Assembly: GCA_937864115.1 (NCBI GenBank)
Contig: CALMII010000003.1
Span: 1 to 64,000, forward strand
From: an uncultured Steroidobacter sp.
Lineage (GTDB): Bacteria; Pseudomonadota; Gammaproteobacteria; Steroidobacterales; Steroidobacteraceae
Length of the DNA stretch: 64,000 nt
Direction: 5' to 3'
The position numbers were made by a program, and so were the translations under genes. Below, piece after piece: positions 61,300 to 64,000 of the stretch (positions are counted from its first letter, which is position 1; every line of letters starts with the position of its first letter). The notes under the pieces are model-generated. The model saw only the letters and a program-made list of their open reading frames with translations. It did not search any database and had not been told where the DNA came from.

Positions 61300-62298
61300 T
61301 CATACCTGCAGGTGCAGCTCGATGATCTCTTCCATGAGCACGGGTGGACGGTGCAGATACTGCGTCGTGCGCCGTTTGGCTTCGATGTCGTCGTAGATGA
61401 ACTGGGCCTTCTCGGTGCTGATCTGCAGCACCTCGCCCAGCTCGCTCGCCGACACATCGTGATTGCGAGCCCACAGCGCCAGATCCATCTGCTGGTACGG
61501 CAGCGCGAAGTAGAACTCGTCCTGGCCCTGCGGCAGGCTATAGGTGTCTGTCGTTGGCACCGCGGACGTGATGCGCTCGGGCAGGCCGAGATGCCGCGCA
61601 AGCGCATACACCTGTGACTTGTAGAGGTGCGCGATCGGCTTCACGTCGGCAGAGCCGTCGCCATTCTTCACAAAAAAACCCTGGTCGTACTCCAAACGAT
61701 TGGGCGTGCCCACGACCGCGTAGTTGAGTCGGTCGGCGTGGAAATACTCGAGCGTCTTGCGCAGGCGTTGTTTGAAATTCGTCGCGGCGACGATCTGCAG
61801 GTAGTCCTGCAGGTTGAGGCGCTCCTCGCGCCGCTCGCCGCTGGGCCCGACGGCGATCAGCTTGAAATGGTTGAAGCGTCCTTCAGTGCCGCCCGAGATC
61901 ACGATCTTCATGCGCCACCCCTCGCCGTATTCGGGGATGGCACGGCGGATCGCCTCGTCACGCCACTTGTAGCAGCCGATGCCGACTAGCGCCGGCGCGA
62001 TGTCCTGCACTTCGTACCGCACGCCGAGATGCTTGGCCAGTGCCACGCCGCGCAGCGAGCTGTCTTCAGAGGAGTCGCGCTCCGGCAAAACGAGCGCGTA
62101 CACACGCTCCTTGCCGACGGCACGCACCGCCAAGGCGATCGACGCCGAGCTGTCGATGCCGCCGGAAATCGCCACGACGAGGCCGCGCTTATGCAATACG
62201 TTGGCGGTCATCTCACGCAGCTTGTTCGCGATCTTGGTCGCTTCCGCTTCCAGGTCGAGGTTCAGCACCGCCCAGGACAGTCGTTGTCGGGTACTCAC
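61300..62298 (-). CDS. NadE-like ATP pyrophosphatase (NAD synthetase homologue)
   Basis: 332 residues. The N-type PP-loop is AISGGIDSSASIAL; NadE blocks LPERDSSEDS, NFKQRLRKTLEYF and VKNGDGSADVKPIAHLYKSQV are clear. The strongly conserved GTGN[KR]SE of NAD synthetases reads GTPNRLE here, and an unusual insertion follows ISGGTEG. So it could be an authentic ammonia-dependent NAD synthetase, or a paralogue that adenylates and amidates another carboxylate in this pathway. The GTG start follows AGGAAG and the AMP-ligase stop by 3 bases. No glutaminase domain is attached. Confidence 0.88.
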   Translation of the reverse strand: MSTRQRLSWAVLNLDLEAEATKIANKLREMTANVLHKRGLVVAISGGIDSSASIALAVRAVGKERVYALVLPERDSSEDSSLRGVALAKHLGVRYEVQDIAPALVGIGCYKWRDEAIRRAIPEYGEGWRMKIVISGGTEGRFNHFKLIAVGPSGERREERLNLQDYLQIVAATNFKQRLRKTLEYFHADRLNYAVVGTPNRLEYDQGFFVKNGDGSADVKPIAHLYKSQVYALARHLGLPERITSAVPTTDTYSLPQGQDEFYFALPYQQMDLALWARNHDVSASELGEVLQISTEKAQFIYDDIEAKRRTTQYLHRPPVLMEEIIELHLQV

Positions 62299-62301
62299 GT
62301 C

Positions 62302-63810
62302 TTACTTCCTCTGCTTGAGTTCGGCGCGTCGCAGCTTGCCCGTCATGGTGCGAGGCAGGCTGTCGACCATCTCCACGAATTTTGGAATCTTGTAGGCAGC
62401 CAGACGCTGACGGCAATGAGCCTGTACCTGCATCGGGCTCAAACTGGCCCCGGGCACCGGCACGATGAAAGCCTTGATTGCCTGGCCCAGCCTCTCATCG
62501 TCGACACCTGCCACCGCAATTTCCTGCACCTGCGGCAGTTCGGCTATCACGTCCTCGATATCCTGCGGATGCACGCGATGTGCACCGGTCTTGATCATGT
62601 CGCTGCGGCGGCCGGATAGGTAGAGATAGCCGTCCGCGTCGAGCGAACCCATGTCCCCGGTATTGAGCCAACCATCGTGCTTCACCGCGGCAGTCGCGAC
62701 ATCGTTACACCAGTAGCCGAGCATGACGTTCGGCCCTCGTACCCATATGCTGCCGACTCCGCCGGTATCGAGCACGGCGCCATTCTCGCCACGCACTTCG
62801 ATATCGACTCCCGCAATCGCACGACCGACTGATCCCAGTTTCCGATCGAGCATGTGCGGCGGCAGATAAGTCAGCCGCGCCGTTGCTTCGGTCTGACCAT
62901 ACATCACGAACACTGCCGCACCCGGCAGGGCCTCGCGCAGTTTTTGCGTCAGGGCCGGCGACATCGCACCGCCTGCTTGCGTCACGTAGCGCATCGCGGC
63001 GAGATCGTGATCCGCGAGCTTCACTCGCGACAGCAACAAGGCGAACGTCGAAGGCACACCGGCGAAGCCCGTCGCACGCTCCCGCGCGATGCTAGCGACC
63101 ACGATGTGTGGATAGACCAGATTCTTCTCCAGCACCAGCCGGGCACCCACCTGCACATGGGTATGCAGCACGGAACTGCCGTACGAGTAGTAGAACGGCA
63201 GTACCGTGACGATGCTGTCGTCGCCGGTAAGCCCGAGATATTGCACGATCGCTGCCGCATTGCTTGCCAGATTCGCCTGGCTGAGCACGACACCTTTGGG
63301 CTGACCGGTCGTGCCGGAGGTGTACAGGATGCAGGCCGGCGCATGCTCGTCAACGGCACGCGGCGGCGCGTGCTCGGCACTCAGCGTCAATCCGAAAGGG
63401 CTGCGCGGATTTCCCGTGCTGCGCCAGTGCCGGGCCGCTGCCACGCTCGCTCGTGCTGCAAGCGTCGCTTCGTCATTATCCGCATCGGTCAGCACAAACG
63501 ATGCCTCGCAGTTTGCGAGCCAGGCCTCGAAATCACGCAGCTTGGCCGCAGCGTTCAGCAGCACGGCCACACCACCGGCCATCAGCACTGCGTAGTAGGC
63601 CGCGGCGAACTCGGCGCTGTTCTGCATAATCAGTACGACACGCTCGCCGTCCTGCAATCCCTGCGCACGCAGCTCGCGCGCGATGGTGCCCGCTTGCTGC
63701 AGCAACTGCTCATAGGTGACTGTCGCAGCACCGTCCTGGATTGCCGTGGCCTGCGGAACGCGCGCCGCCGTCTGCAGCAGATTTCCGACGAGCGTGGGGA
63801 ATCCAGACAC
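62302..63810 (-). CDS. AMP-forming acyl-CoA/acyl-carrier-protein ligase
   Basis: 502 residues of the ANL superfamily. The P-loop-like motif is LYTSGTTGQPKGVV, the adenine-binding motif MYGQTEAT, A8-type GYLYLSGRRSDMIKT, and the C-terminal catalytic Lys is in LPRTMTGKLRRAEL. It activates a carboxylic acid as acyl-AMP and transfers it to CoA or to a carrier protein. The carrier-protein gene directly upstream makes a carrier-protein product likely, as in exosortase-associated ligase/ACP pairs. GTG start with GAGAGG upstream. Confidence 0.93.
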   Translation of the reverse strand: MSGFPTLVGNLLQTAARVPQATAIQDGAATVTYEQLLQQAGTIARELRAQGLQDGERVVLIMQNSAEFAAAYYAVLMAGGVAVLLNAAAKLRDFEAWLANCEASFVLTDADNDEATLAARASVAAARHWRSTGNPRSPFGLTLSAEHAPPRAVDEHAPACILYTSGTTGQPKGVVLSQANLASNAAAIVQYLGLTGDDSIVTVLPFYYSYGSSVLHTHVQVGARLVLEKNLVYPHIVVASIARERATGFAGVPSTFALLLSRVKLADHDLAAMRYVTQAGGAMSPALTQKLREALPGAAVFVMYGQTEATARLTYLPPHMLDRKLGSVGRAIAGVDIEVRGENGAVLDTGGVGSIWVRGPNVMLGYWCNDVATAAVKHDGWLNTGDMGSLDADGYLYLSGRRSDMIKTGAHRVHPQDIEDVIAELPQVQEIAVAGVDDERLGQAIKAFIVPVPGASLSPMQVQAHCRQRLAAYKIPKFVEMVDSLPRTMTGKLRRAELKQRK

Positions 63811-63823
63811 AGGCGCAACCTCT

Positions 63824-64000
63824 CTACCGCGCCGCCTGCTTGCGTTCGACGAAGGCGACCACGTTGTCGACCGCGTCCAGGTTGTCCGGCACCATCTCGT
63901 CGTCGGCGATCTTGATGGCGAACTTCTCCTCCAGGAACATGATCAGCTCGAGGATACCGGTCGAGTCCATCGCGCCGCTCTGCATGAGCGATTGGGCATC
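63824..64000 (-). CDS. Acyl carrier protein, 5' end missing at window edge
   Basis: 58 residues of the C-terminal part are visible. The attachment motif GAMDSTGILELI holds the phosphopantetheine Ser in a standard DS context, unlike the TS form of the other carrier protein. The acidic helix and MVPDNLDAVDNVVAFVERK end are typical of the carrier proteins paired with exosortase-type AMP ligases. It is 14 bases ahead of the ligase gene and probably starts the minus-strand operon or follows genes outside the window. Confidence 0.9.
   Translation of the reverse strand, partial: DAQSLMQSGAMDSTGILELIMFLEEKFAIKIADDEMVPDNLDAVDNVVAFVERKQAAR

Noticed and set aside
1..64000. tRNA, rRNA, phage, integrase or insertion-sequence genes
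   Set aside because: None was recognised by reading both strands; small RNAs cannot be excluded without structure or expression data.

Overview
The window is high-GC bacterial DNA packed with genes, and several families point to a gammaproteobacterium: a GlrK/QseG/GlrR-type two-component operon, an SrkA (YihE/RdoA) kinase, Rnk, BipA/TypA and many TonB-dependent receptors. A PEP-CTERM protein implies an exosortase elsewhere in the genome. Large aromatic or steroid-type catabolic loci with several TonB receptors and amidohydrolases would suit a Steroidobacter/Nevskia-like lineage, but that placement is inference; the sequence alone does not fix the genus.

Region 1 (1-20.5 kb) is a catabolic island. 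After the tail of a thiolase come a minus-strand operon (BKACE-type beta-keto acid cleavage enzyme, TonB receptor, alpha/beta hydrolase, Rieske oxygenase, amidohydrolase) divergent from a LysR regulator, and a second minus-strand operon (amidohydrolase, TonB receptor, cytochrome P450, 2Fe-2S ferredoxin). Divergent from the second is a tightly coupled plus-strand operon (FAH-type hydrolase, extradiol/VOC dioxygenase, FAD hydroxylase, AAHS-type MFS transporter, second Rieske oxygenase) followed by a GntR/FCD regulator. Together they read as outer-membrane uptake, side-chain hydrolysis, hydroxylation or demethylation, ring cleavage and thiolytic/retro-Claisen processing of an aromatic or polycyclic substrate.

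Region 2 (20.5-27.2 kb) is a signalling operon: TonB receptor, YfiR-like periplasmic protein, CHASE8-type hybrid histidine kinase and a receiver-kinase, with a lone receiver gene overlapping it tail to tail. Region 3 (27.3-47.5 kb) is mostly housekeeping: a fused SecD-SecF, Rnk, periplasmic trehalase, a multi-PAS/GAF GGDEF-EAL protein, TypA, two coupled lipoproteins (one a zinc metalloprotease with three Ig-like repeats), SrkA, GalE, and the GlrK-QseG-GlrR operon closed by a strong terminator. Five copies of a REPIN-like palindromic element are scattered here in intergenic gaps.

Region 4 (47.5-64 kb) starts with a PEP-CTERM gene that has a good sigma-54 promoter, and continues into an unusual carrier-protein biosynthetic locus. 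The plus strand carries a C1-type flavin reductase-MarR fusion, AcpS-like phosphopantetheinyl transferase, acyl carrier protein, GH2 glycosidase, double alpha/beta-hydrolase, acyltransferase-3, acyl-CoA-dehydrogenase homologue, seryl-tRNA-synthetase-like amino acid:[carrier protein] ligase and a DUF1839 protein. Converging on it from the window edge are a second acyl carrier protein, an AMP-forming acyl ligase, a NadE-like ATP pyrophosphatase, a GNAT-like protein and a Tat-exported aldo/keto reductase. This is the best candidate for an undescribed system: an amino acid appears to be activated onto a carrier protein, modified by flavin chemistry, and joined with an acyl group and possibly a glycan.
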